Positions 24,147-32,556 of a stretch of DNA of 42,226 nt are shown one piece after another (position 1 is the first letter of the stretch; each line of letters starts with the position of its first letter). The DNA is from Streptomyces viridochromogenes DSM 40736. Its GTDB lineage: Bacteria; Actinomycetota; Actinomycetes; Streptomycetales; Streptomycetaceae. Below the pieces are notes generated by a model. That model was not told where the DNA came from, did not search any database, and saw only the letters and a program-made list of their open reading frames with translations. Both the position numbers and the translations under genes were made by a program. The stretch spans positions 1,924,745-1,966,970 of the forward strand of contig NZ_GG657757.1 in NCBI RefSeq assembly GCF_000158955.1. Direction: 5' to 3'.

Positions 24147-24944
24147 GTGTACCGCTTCCTGATGTCCCGGCAGTGGGTGATCCTGACGCTGATCGCCCTG
24201 CTTCTCATCCCCACGATGATCAGGCTGGGCATCTGGCAGATGCATCGCTACGAGGAGCGCACCGCCCGGAACCAGCTGGTCACGGACGCGCTGGCGGCCG
24301 AGCCGGTGCCCGTCGAGAAGCTGACCACGCCGGGGCACACGGTCACCAGCGCCGAGCGGTACCGGACCGTGACCGCCAAGGGGCACTTCGACACCGAGGA
24401 CGAGGTCGTCGTCCGCCGCCGCACCAACTCCGACGACGAGGTCGGCTATCACGTCCTGACCCCGTTCGTCCTCGACGACGGCAAGGTCCTCCTGGTCAAC
24501 CGGGGCTGGATCCCGTCGGACGGCCCGAGCCAGACCGCGTTCCCGAAGGTCCCCGCACCGCCCGGCGGCGAGGTGACGGTCAAGGGCCGGCTGATGCCCG
24601 ACGAGACGACCGAGGCGAGCGGCATCAAGAACCTCGAGGGTCTGCCGGACCGGCAGGTCATGCTGATCAACAGCGAGCAGGAGGCCCGGCGCCTGGACGC
24701 CCGGGTGCTCGGCGGCTACATCGCGCAGACGGCGCCCGAGCCGAAGGGCGACACCCCCGAGCTGCTGGGCAACCCCGGCAAAGAGGACGCGGCGCTGAAC
24801 TACGCGTACGCGATCCAGTGGTGGCTGTTCTCCGCCGCCGTCCCCGTGGGCTGGGTGGTCCTGGCCCGCCGCGAGGCCCGGGAGCGGGCGCGGAAGGCGA
24901 CCGAGGCGGCCGACTCCGAGAAGGCGGAGCCGGCCGCGGTGTGA
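24147..24944 (+). CDS. SURF1-family cytochrome oxidase assembly protein
   Basis: A 265-residue SURF1 protein. A transmembrane segment near the N-terminus (about residues 7-28, ending in the family motif LGIWQ), an extracytoplasmic domain containing LLVNRGWIP, and a C-terminal transmembrane segment (WWLFSAAVPVGWVVL) give the standard two-helix hairpin. SURF1 assists heme a insertion or assembly of aa3-type cytochrome c oxidase. The start is taken as the GTG at 24147 (VYRFLMSRQWVIL). An upstream in-frame ATG at 24114 is less likely because it adds a polar tail before the helix. No oxidase gene is adjacent. Confidence 0.88.
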   Translation: MYRFLMSRQWVILTLIALLLIPTMIRLGIWQMHRYEERTARNQLVTDALAAEPVPVEKLTTPGHTVTSAERYRTVTAKGHFDTEDEVVVRRRTNSDDEVGYHVLTPFVLDDGKVLLVNRGWIPSDGPSQTAFPKVPAPPGGEVTVKGRLMPDETTEASGIKNLEGLPDRQVMLINSEQEARRLDARVLGGYIAQTAPEPKGDTPELLGNPGKEDAALNYAYAIQWWLFSAAVPVGWVVLARREARERARKATEAADSEKAEPAAV

Positions 24945-24962
24945 CGGACCGCCGCCGCGGCT

Positions 24963-25070
24963 TCAGCAGCAGCGCCCCTGCCGGCAGTCCTCCCGATGCG
25001 ACCGGTTCAGCACCTCCGTGAGTTCCCGCACGTACCAGCGCACCGCCCGCGCCCAGCGCACCGCCCTCAC
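24963..25070 (-). CDS. YbdD/YjiX-family protein, internally shortened
   Basis: A 35-residue ORF that starts at a GTG overlapping the cstA stop (GTGA). The N-terminus VRAVRWARAVRWYVRELT and the terminal RCC match the ends of the YbdD family (about 65 residues; E. coli YbdD also ends in RCC), the usual partner downstream of CstA. The central conserved part, with its Tyr-x-x-Tyr and His-Pro region, is missing, so about 27-30 residues have been lost in frame. It may be non-functional or a minimal form. The identification rests on both ends and on position. Confidence 0.6.
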   Translation of the reverse strand: MRAVRWARAVRWYVRELTEVLNRSHREDCRQGRCC

Positions 25071-27220
25071 GAACGGGCCCCCGCCATCGGCTCGGCGGGT
25101 TCGCCCGGCACGTCGATGCGGGACTCCACGTACGGCGCCTCCGCGAGCGGCAGTGGCCCCGGGGCCCTGACGGCCCGTACGCAGACCACCGCCGCGTTGC
25201 CGAGCACGACGGCCACCAGGAGCAGGAACAGGGCGATCAGCACACCGTCGACGGTGGAGTTGGTGACCACGGTGTGCATGTCGCCGAGGTCCTTGGCCGG
25301 CGGCAGGACCTGCCCGGCGTCGATGGCGTCCGCGTACCGCGCGCGCTGGGCGAAGAAGCCGACCTTCGGATCGGCGGAGAAGATCTTCTGCCAGCCCGCG
25401 GTGAAGGTGATCGCGACCACCCAGGCGAGCGGGACGCCGGTGACCCACGCCCAGCGCAGCCGCCCGGACTTGATCAGGACGGTGGTGCAGACGGCCAGGG
25501 CGATCGCCGCGAGGAGCTGGTTGGCGATGCCGAAGAGAGGGAAGAGCTGGTTGATCCCGCCGAGCGGGTCGGTGGCGCCGGTGTAGAGGAAGTAGCCCCA
25601 GGCCGCCACGACGAGCGCGCTGCACAGCCAGATGCCGGGCTTCCAGTTGACCCGGCCGACCGGCTTGAAGACGTTGCCGAGCATGTCCTGCAGCATGAAC
25701 CGGCCGACCCGGGTGCCCGCGTCCACGGTCGTCAGGATGAACAGTGCCTCGAACATGATCGCGAAGTGGTACCAGAAGGCCTTCATCGCGGTGCCGCCGA
25801 AGACCCCGGAGAAGATCTCCGACATGCCGACGGCCAGGGTCGGCGCTCCGCCGGAGCGCGCGATCAGGCTCTGTTCCTCCACGGCCTTGGCCGCCTGGGT
25901 GAGCTGGTCGGGGCTGATGGTGAAGCCGAGGCCGGCGACGGCGTGGGAGGCCGACTCGGCCGTCGTGCCGAGCAGGGCCGCCGGGGCGTTCATGGCGTAG
26001 TACAGGCCCGGCTCCAGGGTCGCGGCGGCGATCAGCGCCATGATCGCGACGAACGACTCCATCAGCATGGCGCCGTAGCCGATCAGCCGGACCTGGGACT
26101 CCTTCTGGATCAGCTTGGGGGTGGTCCCCGAGGAGACCAGCGCGTGGAAGCCGGAGAGCGCGCCGCAGGCGATGGTGATGAAGAGGAACGGGAACAGCGC
26201 CCCGGCGAAGACGGGCCCGGCCCCCGAGGAGGCGAAGTCGCTCACCGCGTCCGCGCGCAGGACGGGCGCGGCGACGACCACGCCCACCGCGAGCAGGGCG
26301 ATGGTGCCGATCTTCATGAAGGTGGAGAGGTAGTCCCGCGGCGCGAGCAGCATCCACACCGGCAGGACGGAGGCGACGAAGCCGTAGCCGGCCAGGCAGA
26401 AGACGAGGGTGGTCGGGCTGAGGGTGAAGGCCGGGGCCAGCGAGGACTCCTGGACCCAGCTGCCGCCGACGATGGCGAGCAGCAGCAGGACCACCCCGAT
26501 CAGGCTGGTCTCGACGACCCGGCCCGGGCGGATGACGTGCAGCCAGAAGCCCATGAACAGGGCGATGGGGACGGTCATCGCGACGGAGAAGGTGCCCCAG
26601 GGACTGTGGGCCAGGGCGTTGACCACGACCAGCGCCAGTACACCCAGCAGGATGATCATGATGGCGAACACGGCGATCAGGGCGGCGGCCCCGCCCGCCC
26701 GGCCGATCTCGTCACGGGCCATCTGCCCGAGCGACGTGCCGTCCCGCCGCATCGACAGGAACAGCACGACCATGTCCTGCACCGCCCCCGCGAAGATCAC
26801 CCCCGCCACGATCCAGAGGGTCCCGGGCAGGTAGCCCATCTGCGCCGCGAGCACCGGGCCCACCAGCGGCCCGGCGCCGGCGATGGCGGCGAAGTGGTGG
26901 CCGAGCAGCACCCGGCGGTCGGTGGGCTGGAAGTCGACACCGTCCTCCAGACGCTCGGCGGGGGTGGCCCGGCGGTCGTCCGGTCGCAGGACCCGGCGGG
27001 CGATGAACCGGGCGTAGAAGCGGTAGGCGATGACGTACGACCCGAGTGCGGCGACGACCAGCCAGACCGCGGAGATCCGCTCGCCGCGGGCCAGGGCGAG
27101 CACCCCCCAGGCGACCGCGCCGAGCAGGGCGACGGCACCCCAAAGCAGGACGGACCTAAGGGGCATTCGACGCTTTTCGGGCGCTGACCGGCCGGATTCG
27201 GGCAGGGCTGATACGGGCAT
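25067..27220 (-). CDS. cstA: carbon starvation protein CstA-type peptide/pyruvate transporter
   Basis: A 717-residue CstA-family protein with about 16-18 transmembrane segments. Family blocks include FARFIARRVLRPDDRRATPAERLEDG-like text near residue 70, GHHFAAIAGAGPLVGPVLAAQMGY near 107-128, and SGFHALVSSGTTPKLI in the middle. CstA and its paralogue BtsT take up peptides or pyruvate during carbon limitation. The ATG at 27220 has GAGGAG upstream. It overlaps a shortened ybdD-like ORF downstream and is divergent from another symporter gene across a 236-bp regulatory gap. Confidence 0.92.
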   Translation of the reverse strand: MPVSALPESGRSAPEKRRMPLRSVLLWGAVALLGAVAWGVLALARGERISAVWLVVAALGSYVIAYRFYARFIARRVLRPDDRRATPAERLEDGVDFQPTDRRVLLGHHFAAIAGAGPLVGPVLAAQMGYLPGTLWIVAGVIFAGAVQDMVVLFLSMRRDGTSLGQMARDEIGRAGGAAALIAVFAIMIILLGVLALVVVNALAHSPWGTFSVAMTVPIALFMGFWLHVIRPGRVVETSLIGVVLLLLAIVGGSWVQESSLAPAFTLSPTTLVFCLAGYGFVASVLPVWMLLAPRDYLSTFMKIGTIALLAVGVVVAAPVLRADAVSDFASSGAGPVFAGALFPFLFITIACGALSGFHALVSSGTTPKLIQKESQVRLIGYGAMLMESFVAIMALIAAATLEPGLYYAMNAPAALLGTTAESASHAVAGLGFTISPDQLTQAAKAVEEQSLIARSGGAPTLAVGMSEIFSGVFGGTAMKAFWYHFAIMFEALFILTTVDAGTRVGRFMLQDMLGNVFKPVGRVNWKPGIWLCSALVVAAWGYFLYTGATDPLGGINQLFPLFGIANQLLAAIALAVCTTVLIKSGRLRWAWVTGVPLAWVVAITFTAGWQKIFSADPKVGFFAQRARYADAIDAGQVLPPAKDLGDMHTVVTNSTVDGVLIALFLLLVAVVLGNAAVVCVRAVRAPGPLPLAEAPYVESRIDVPGEPAEPMAGARS

Positions 27221-27230
27221 GGCGGCTCCT

Positions 27231-27243
27231 CACCGTGACGGTG
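27231..27243. promoter_or_regulatory. palindrome upstream of cstA
   Basis: CACCGT-G-ACGGTG is a perfect inverted repeat ending about 10 nt before the cstA start region, overlapping the leader just upstream of the ribosome-binding site. A regulator site or small hairpin is possible. Confidence 0.4.
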
Positions 27244-27326
27244 GTGTGCGACAGGACGTGCGCGGGGTCGGTTCCGGTGCGCTTCCCTGATCCGCGCACC
27301 TCTCCCGCTCGCTGTCGGTCTGTGCA

Positions 27327-27420
27327 AGAGTTGCGCTCCCGCCGGGAGTGGATGACACGGCGTTCACGGAAGATTTCCCGCCGATTCCCTGTCCTCCGGA
27401 CGGGCCGCCCGCGCAACTCT
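27327..27420. promoter_or_regulatory. paired inverted operators, cstA-symporter gap
   Basis: AGAGTTGCGC (27327-27336) and its exact reverse complement GCGCAACTCT (27411-27420) lie 84 bp apart start to start. Both are part of a longer shared motif, GCGCAACTCTYGCRC. The 236-bp divergent gap 27221-27456 holds no gene. Confidence 0.45.
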
Positions 27421-27456
27421 CGCGCGAGGGCACAGGCACACCAAGGACGGTGACCT

Positions 27457-29004
27457 ATGGCTGACGGCGCCATGACCGCGACGTTCCTCGCCGTGATCGG
27501 CGGGGCGTCGCTGCTCGCGGTCACCGCGCGGCGGCTCCGCCCGGTGGACCGGCTGCCCTCGCTGGAGGGCTGGGCGCTGGCCGACCGCGCCCTCGGCCCC
27601 GGCTGGACGTGGTTGCTGCTCGGTGGCACGGTCTTCACCGCGTACACCTTCACCGCCGTGCCCGGACTGGCCTACGGCAACGGCGCGCGGGCCTTCTTCG
27701 CGGTGCCGTACACGGTGATCGTCTGCCCGCTCGCCTTCGTCCTGCTGAGCAGGCTGTGGAGCGTGGCCCGGCGGCACGGCTACATCACCGCCGCGGACTT
27801 CGTACGCGGCCGCTACGGGTCGCCGTCGCTGGCCCTGGTGGTCGCGCTGACCGGGATCCTCGCCACGATGCCGTACCTCGCGCTGCAACTGCTGGGGATC
27901 CGGGCGGTGCTGACCGCGGGGGGCGTCTATCCGCGGGGTGCCGCCGGGGACCTGGTGATGGTGGCGCTGTTCGCGGGGCTCGCGGTGGCCACCTACCGGC
28001 AGGGGCTGCGGGCGCCCGCGGTCATCTCGGCGCTGAAGGCGGTGGCCGTGTTCGTCTCGCTGACCGCGGTGACCTGGCTGGTCCTGGAGCGGTTCGGCGG
28101 CCCGGGTCCGGTCTTCGACGGTGCCGCCCGGCGGCTGGGCGGACCGGCGCTGCTCCTCTCCCCCGAGCAGCAGCCCGCCTACGCCACGCTCGCCCTCGGC
28201 TCCGCCCTCGCCCTGCTGATGTACCCGCACGTGCTCACCGCCGGGTTCGCCGCCGACGGGCCGCGGACCCTGCGCAAGGTCTCGGTGGCGCTGCCCGCCT
28301 GGACCGGGCTGCTCGCGCTGTTCGGGTTCCTCGGCATCGCCGCCCTCGCGGCCGGGGTGCGCGCGCCGCGCGGTGGCGCCGAGGCGGCCGTGCCGATGCT
28401 GGTCGACCGGCTGATGCCGGCGCCGCTGGCCGGGCTGGTGTTCGCCGCGATCACCGTGGGAGCGCTCGTCCCGGCCGCGGTGATGTCGATCGCGGCGGCC
28501 ACGAGCTTCGTCCGCAACGTGTACGTCGAGTACGTGCATCCGACGGCCACACCCAAGCGGCAGGTGCGCATCGCCAAGGCGGTGTCGCTGACCGCGAAGG
28601 CGGGGGCGGTGGCGTTCGTGTTCGGGCTCCGCGACCAGGACGCCGTCAACCTCCAGCTGCTCGGCGGCGTGTGGATCCTGCAGATCTTCCCGGCCGTCGC
28701 CGTCGGGCTGTTCACCGGGCGGCTGCACCCGCGGGCCCTGCTCGCCGGATGGGCCGTGGGCATGGCGTCGGGGACGTACCTGGTGGTGCGGGAGGGCTTC
28801 TCCCCGATCGTGCCGCTCGGCACCGGCGCCGGGCCGCTGGAGATCTATGCCGGGCTCGCCGCCCTGCTGCTCAATCTGACCGTCGCGCTGGCCGGCACCG
28901 CGGCGCTGACCCGACTCGGCGTGCCGCGCGGCACCGACACGACCGACCTGCCGTCCCGCCTGACCGTCCGGCGACGCCCGGAGACGGGAGCGAACAACCC
29001 GTGA
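27457..29004 (+). CDS. sodium:solute symporter-family protein
   Basis: A 515-residue SSS-family transporter with about 13 transmembrane segments. It contains LGPGWTWLLLGGTVFTAYTF near the start, the YITAADFVRGRYGS block and a central helix-rich region. It resembles monocarboxylate or pyruvate permeases of this family more than sugar carriers, but the substrate is not clear from sequence. It is divergent from cstA and shares a regulatory gap with it. Its TGA overlaps the GTG of a sigma factor gene by four bases, an unusual pairing that ties transporter and sigma factor synthesis together. Confidence 0.85.
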   Translation: MADGAMTATFLAVIGGASLLAVTARRLRPVDRLPSLEGWALADRALGPGWTWLLLGGTVFTAYTFTAVPGLAYGNGARAFFAVPYTVIVCPLAFVLLSRLWSVARRHGYITAADFVRGRYGSPSLALVVALTGILATMPYLALQLLGIRAVLTAGGVYPRGAAGDLVMVALFAGLAVATYRQGLRAPAVISALKAVAVFVSLTAVTWLVLERFGGPGPVFDGAARRLGGPALLLSPEQQPAYATLALGSALALLMYPHVLTAGFAADGPRTLRKVSVALPAWTGLLALFGFLGIAALAAGVRAPRGGAEAAVPMLVDRLMPAPLAGLVFAAITVGALVPAAVMSIAAATSFVRNVYVEYVHPTATPKRQVRIAKAVSLTAKAGAVAFVFGLRDQDAVNLQLLGGVWILQIFPAVAVGLFTGRLHPRALLAGWAVGMASGTYLVVREGFSPIVPLGTGAGPLEIYAGLAALLLNLTVALAGTAALTRLGVPRGTDTTDLPSRLTVRRRPETGANNP

Positions 29005-29573
29005 GACACAGACAGAACCCGACGCTGCCACCGGCACCGGCACCGGCCGAGCCGCTCGTTCCCCCGGCCGGCGACCCGGCCGACCAGGAGCGCGAGGCCG
29101 GTGTCGCCCACCTCTTCGAGCTGCACTACTCCTCGATGCTGCGGCTCGCCGTGCTGCTCGGCGCCGACGACCCGGAGAACGTGGTGGCCGAGGCCTACTA
29201 CCAGATCTACCGCAAGTGGCGGCGGCTGCGGGACGTGGCCGCGGCGGAGGCCTATCTTCGCTCCACCGTCTGCAATCTGACACGGATGCGGATACGGCAC
29301 CTTCAGGTGGCCCGCCGGCACGAGGAGAAGACGCCGGACGAGACGGTCGTCTCCGCCGAGCACGCCGCACTGCTGCGGGACGACCAGCGTGTGCTGATCG
29401 ACGCGCTCCAGCAACTGCCGCCCCGGCAGCGCGAGGCCCTGGTGCTGCGGCACTGGCTCGGCCTCAAGGAGGGCGAGATAGCCGCCGCGATGGGCATCTC
29501 CGGCGGCTCGGTCAAGACGCACACGGCACGCGGCATCGCCGCCCTGACCCAGGCGATGGAGGCCCGGCGATGA
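29001..29573 (+). CDS. ECF-type RNA polymerase sigma factor
   Basis: A 190-residue sigma-70 family protein. Region 2 (about residues 35-105, LFELHYSSMLRLAVLLGADDPENVVAEAYYQIYRKW) binds core polymerase and the -10 element. Region 4 (about 128-185, LPPRQREALVLRHWLGLKEGEIAAAMGISGGSVKTHTARG) is the -35-binding helix-turn-helix. A Pro-rich N-terminal tail precedes them. The GTG overlaps the symporter stop (GTGA), and its own stop overlaps the next ATG (ATGA). The downstream single-pass protein is a candidate regulator. Its target promoters are unknown. Confidence 0.9.
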   Translation: MRHRQNPTLPPAPAPAEPLVPPAGDPADQEREAGVAHLFELHYSSMLRLAVLLGADDPENVVAEAYYQIYRKWRRLRDVAAAEAYLRSTVCNLTRMRIRHLQVARRHEEKTPDETVVSAEHAALLRDDQRVLIDALQQLPPRQREALVLRHWLGLKEGEIAAAMGISGGSVKTHTARGIAALTQAMEARR

Positions 29574-29902
29574 CACATCGAGACGCGACCGGGTCGCGTG
29601 ACACCGGTCCGGACCGCACCGGCCACGGCGACACCGAGCAGGAGCTGCGCGAGGCGCTGCGGGCACTCGCCGGCGGGGTGCTCCCCGACCCCGACGCGTA
29701 CCGCACGGCGCGCGGCGAGTGGCTGCGGCGGGAACGCCGGCGGCGGCTCGTGCTCGCCGTACTGATCACCGTCGTCTTCACGCTGGCCACCCTGATCGGT
29801 CTGTGGGTGCTCAACCAGGCCCCGTCGGACCCGGGGGTGATCTTCTCCGGCACCGGCGCGCCGACCGCGGTCGGCACGTCACTCCCCCGGCCGCTGCCCT
29901 GA
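29570..29902 (+). CDS. single-pass membrane protein, possible anti-sigma factor
   Basis: A 110-residue protein starting at an ATG that overlaps the sigma factor stop. It has a cytoplasmic-type N-terminal part of about 60 residues (TEQELREALRALAGGVLPDPDAYRTARGEW), an Arg-rich stop, one transmembrane segment (about residues 62-83) and a short Pro-rich outer tail. Position and topology fit a membrane anti-sigma factor. It lacks the HxxxCxxC zinc motif of ZAS proteins and is short, so the role is only inferred. Confidence 0.7.
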   Translation: MTHRDATGSRDTGPDRTGHGDTEQELREALRALAGGVLPDPDAYRTARGEWLRRERRRRLVLAVLITVVFTLATLIGLWVLNQAPSDPGVIFSGTGAPTAVGTSLPRPLP

Positions 29903-29935
29903 TTGCCACGCCGACTTGCCGGGAACCCGCACTCC

Positions 29936-31723
29936 GTGCACCCCCGCATCGAGGACTACGCGATCATCGGCGACGAACAGACCGCGGCCCTGGTCGGCAC
30001 GGACGGATCCATCGACTGGCTGTGTCTGCCCCGCTTCGACTCGGCGGCCTGCTTCGCCAGACTGCTCGGCGACGAGGGCAACGGGTACTGGCGTATCGCC
30101 CCCGTGGGCGCGGACCGGTGCACCCGGCGCGCCTACCGCCGGGACACCCTCGTCCTGGACACCGAGTGGGAGACCGAGCGGGGGACGGTCCGGGTCACCG
30201 ACCTGATGCCGCAGCGCGACATCGCCCCCGACGTCGTGCGGGTCGTCGAGGGCCTCGACGGCGAGGTGACGCTGCACAGCACCCTCAAACTGCGCTTCGA
30301 CTACGGCTTGATCATCCCGTGGGTGCGCCGGGCCGACGGCCACCGTGTCGCCGTCGCCGGCCCCGACTCGGCGTGGCTGCGCAGCGAACCGGAGGTGCGC
30401 AGCTGGGGCGAGGACTTCGGCACGCACGCCGAGTTCACGGTCAGGAGGGGGGAGAAGGTCGCGTTCGTCCTGACCTGGCATCCCTCCCACGAGCCGCGCC
30501 CGCCGCTCGTCGACCCCTACGAGGCGCTGCGCCACAGTGTCGAGGACTGGCAGTCCTGGGTGGCCCGGTGCCGCTACGACGGACCGCACCGGGACGCCGT
30601 CGTCCGCTCCCTGCTCACCCTCAAGGCGCTCACCTACGCCCCGACCGGCGGCATCGTCGCCGCCCCCACCACCTCACTGCCCGAGGAGCCGGGCGGGGTG
30701 CGCAACTGGGACTACCGCTACTGCTGGCTGCGCGACTCCACCCTCACCCTGGGCGCGCTGCTGGCGGCGGGCTACCAGGAGGAGGCCGAGGCCTGGCGGA
30801 ACTGGCTGCTCCGGGCGGTCGCGGGCGACCCGGCGGACCTCCAGATCATGTACGGCGTGGCGGGCGAGCGGCGGCTGCCCGAGTACGAGCTGCCGTGGCT
30901 GTCCGGCTTCGACGGGTCCGTCCCCGTACGCGTCGGGAACGACGCCGTGGACCAGCTCCAGCTGGATGTGTACGGCGAGGTCATGGACTCCCTGTCGCTG
31001 GCCCGCGTCTCGGGCCTGTCCGCCCAGCCCGACGTGTGGGCGTTGCAGACGGCCCTGATGGACTTTCTGCGGACCCACTGGGACCAGCCCGACGAGGGGC
31101 TGTGGGAGGTGCGCGGCGGTCGGCGCCAGTTCGTGCACTCGAAGGTGATGGTGTGGGTGGCCGCCGACCGTGCGGTGCGCACCCTGGAGTCCCATCCGGA
31201 GCTGGACGGCGACCTGGACGGCTGGCGCGCGCTGCGCGACGAGGTGCACCGCGAGGTGTGCGAGAAGGGCTTCGACTCCGAGCGCAACACCTTCACGCAG
31301 TCCTACGGCTCCCGCGAACTGGACGCGGCGCTGCTGCTCATCCCGCGCCTGGGTTTCCTGCCGCCCGACGACCCGCGGGTGGTCGGCACCATCGACGCGG
31401 TCCGCGAGGAGCTGGACCACGGCGGCTTCCTGCGCCGCTACAGCACCGACGGCAGCGGGGGCGTCGACGGGCTCCCCGGCTCCGAGGGCACCTTCCTGGT
31501 GTGCTCGTTCTGGCTCGCGGACGCCCTGCACCTGACGGGCCGTACGAAGGAGGCCCGCGACCTGTTCGAACGGCTGGTGGGGCTCGCCAACGACGTCGGT
31601 CTGCTCTCCGAGGAGTACGACCCGGTGTCCGGCCGGCAGCTCGGCAACTTCCCGCAGGCGTTCAGCCACATCGGCCTCGTGAACACCGCCCTCGCCCTGT
31701 TCGGGCAGGACGGGGCAGGATAG
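29936..31723 (+). CDS. glycoside hydrolase family 15 protein
   Basis: A GH15 enzyme of about 595 residues (glucoamylase or trehalase type). An N-terminal beta-sandwich domain starts RIEDYAIIGDEQTAALVGTDGSIDWLCLPRFDS; the alpha/alpha barrel contains WDYRYCWLRD at residues 258-267. The likely catalytic acid is Glu391 (GLWEVRGG), and the base lies in LLSEEYDPVSGRQLGNFPQAFSH (Glu559 or Glu560). Actinobacterial members of this type are often trehalases. There is no signal peptide, so a cytosolic role is likely. A TTG at 29903 is an alternative start; I prefer the GTG at 29936. Confidence 0.88.
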   Translation: MHPRIEDYAIIGDEQTAALVGTDGSIDWLCLPRFDSAACFARLLGDEGNGYWRIAPVGADRCTRRAYRRDTLVLDTEWETERGTVRVTDLMPQRDIAPDVVRVVEGLDGEVTLHSTLKLRFDYGLIIPWVRRADGHRVAVAGPDSAWLRSEPEVRSWGEDFGTHAEFTVRRGEKVAFVLTWHPSHEPRPPLVDPYEALRHSVEDWQSWVARCRYDGPHRDAVVRSLLTLKALTYAPTGGIVAAPTTSLPEEPGGVRNWDYRYCWLRDSTLTLGALLAAGYQEEAEAWRNWLLRAVAGDPADLQIMYGVAGERRLPEYELPWLSGFDGSVPVRVGNDAVDQLQLDVYGEVMDSLSLARVSGLSAQPDVWALQTALMDFLRTHWDQPDEGLWEVRGGRRQFVHSKVMVWVAADRAVRTLESHPELDGDLDGWRALRDEVHREVCEKGFDSERNTFTQSYGSRELDAALLLIPRLGFLPPDDPRVVGTIDAVREELDHGGFLRRYSTDGSGGVDGLPGSEGTFLVCSFWLADALHLTGRTKEARDLFERLVGLANDVGLLSEEYDPVSGRQLGNFPQAFSHIGLVNTALALFGQDGAG

Positions 31724-31728
31724 GAACC

Positions 31729-32484
31729 ATGGATCTTGGACTCAATGACCGGGTGTACGTCGTCACCGGGGCCACCCGCGGCCTCGGCAACGCCTCCGCG
31801 CGCGAGCTCGTCGCGGACGGGGCGAAGGTGGTGATCTCCGGGCGGGACGAGAAGAGTGTCGCCGAGGCGGCGGCCGAGCTGGGCCCGAACGCGGTGGGCG
31901 TGGCCGTCGACAACGCCGACCCCGAGGCGGCGGCCCGGCTGATCGGCGCCGCGCGGGAGCACTTCCACCGTGTCGACGGTGTCCTCGTCAGCGTGGGCGG
32001 GCCGCCGGCCGGGTTCGTCGCGGACAACACGGACGAGCAGTGGCTGGCGGCTTTCGAGTCGGTGTTCCTCGGTGCGGTGCGGCTGGCTCGCGCCGCGGCC
32101 GCCGAGTTGCGGCCCGGGGGTGTCATCGGGTTCGTGCTGTCGGGGTCGGTGTACGAGCCGATTCCCGGGCTGACCATCTCGAACGGGCTGCGGCCGGGGC
32201 TCGCGGGCTTCGCCAAGTCGCTCTCGAACGAGCTGGGGCCGCGGGGGATCCGGGTGGTCGGTGTGCTGCCCGGGCGGATCGACACGGATCGCGTGCGCGA
32301 GCTCGACGCGCTGTCGGCGGATCCCGAGGCGACGCGGGCGGCCTCGGAGTCGCGCATCCCGTTGCGGCGTTACGGGGCCCCGGAGGAGTTCGGGCGGGTG
32401 GCCGCGTTCCTGCTGTCGCCGGCGGCCTCTTATGTGACCGGGGTCATGGTGCCGGTTGACGGGGGCGCGCGGCACGGGTTCTGA
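31729..32484 (+). CDS. atypical SDR without catalytic Tyr/Lys
   Basis: A 251-residue short-chain dehydrogenase-fold protein with a GATRGLG nucleotide-binding motif (residues 14-20) and a PVDGG C-terminus. Aligned by eye with FabG in this window, the catalytic Tyr and Lys are replaced by Ser151 and Arg155 (SNGLRPG in place of YAASKAA), and NAG reads SVGG. A known BKR-like subgroup of SDR proteins lacks the tetrad in this way; its function is unknown. It begins six bases after the GH15 stop (AGGA before the ATG), so the two are probably cotranscribed. Confidence 0.85.
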   Translation: MDLGLNDRVYVVTGATRGLGNASARELVADGAKVVISGRDEKSVAEAAAELGPNAVGVAVDNADPEAAARLIGAAREHFHRVDGVLVSVGGPPAGFVADNTDEQWLAAFESVFLGAVRLARAAAAELRPGGVIGFVLSGSVYEPIPGLTISNGLRPGLAGFAKSLSNELGPRGIRVVGVLPGRIDTDRVRELDALSADPEATRAASESRIPLRRYGAPEEFGRVAAFLLSPAASYVTGVMVPVDGGARHGF

Positions 32485-32492
32485 GCGGTGCC

Positions 32493-32543
32493 GGGTGCGG
32501 GTGCGTGGGGGCTGGTCGCGCAGTTCCCGACACCCCTCAAAAC
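32493..32543. repeat. Streptomyces intergenic repeat
   Basis: A GTGCGGGTGCGTGGGGGCT-type stretch followed by GGTCGCGCAGTTCCC matches a short sequence I recall as abundant in Streptomyces intergenic DNA, and shares its core with 12607-12671. It lies between two convergent genes. Confidence 0.6.
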
Positions 32544-32556
32544 GGCTCTGCCGCAC

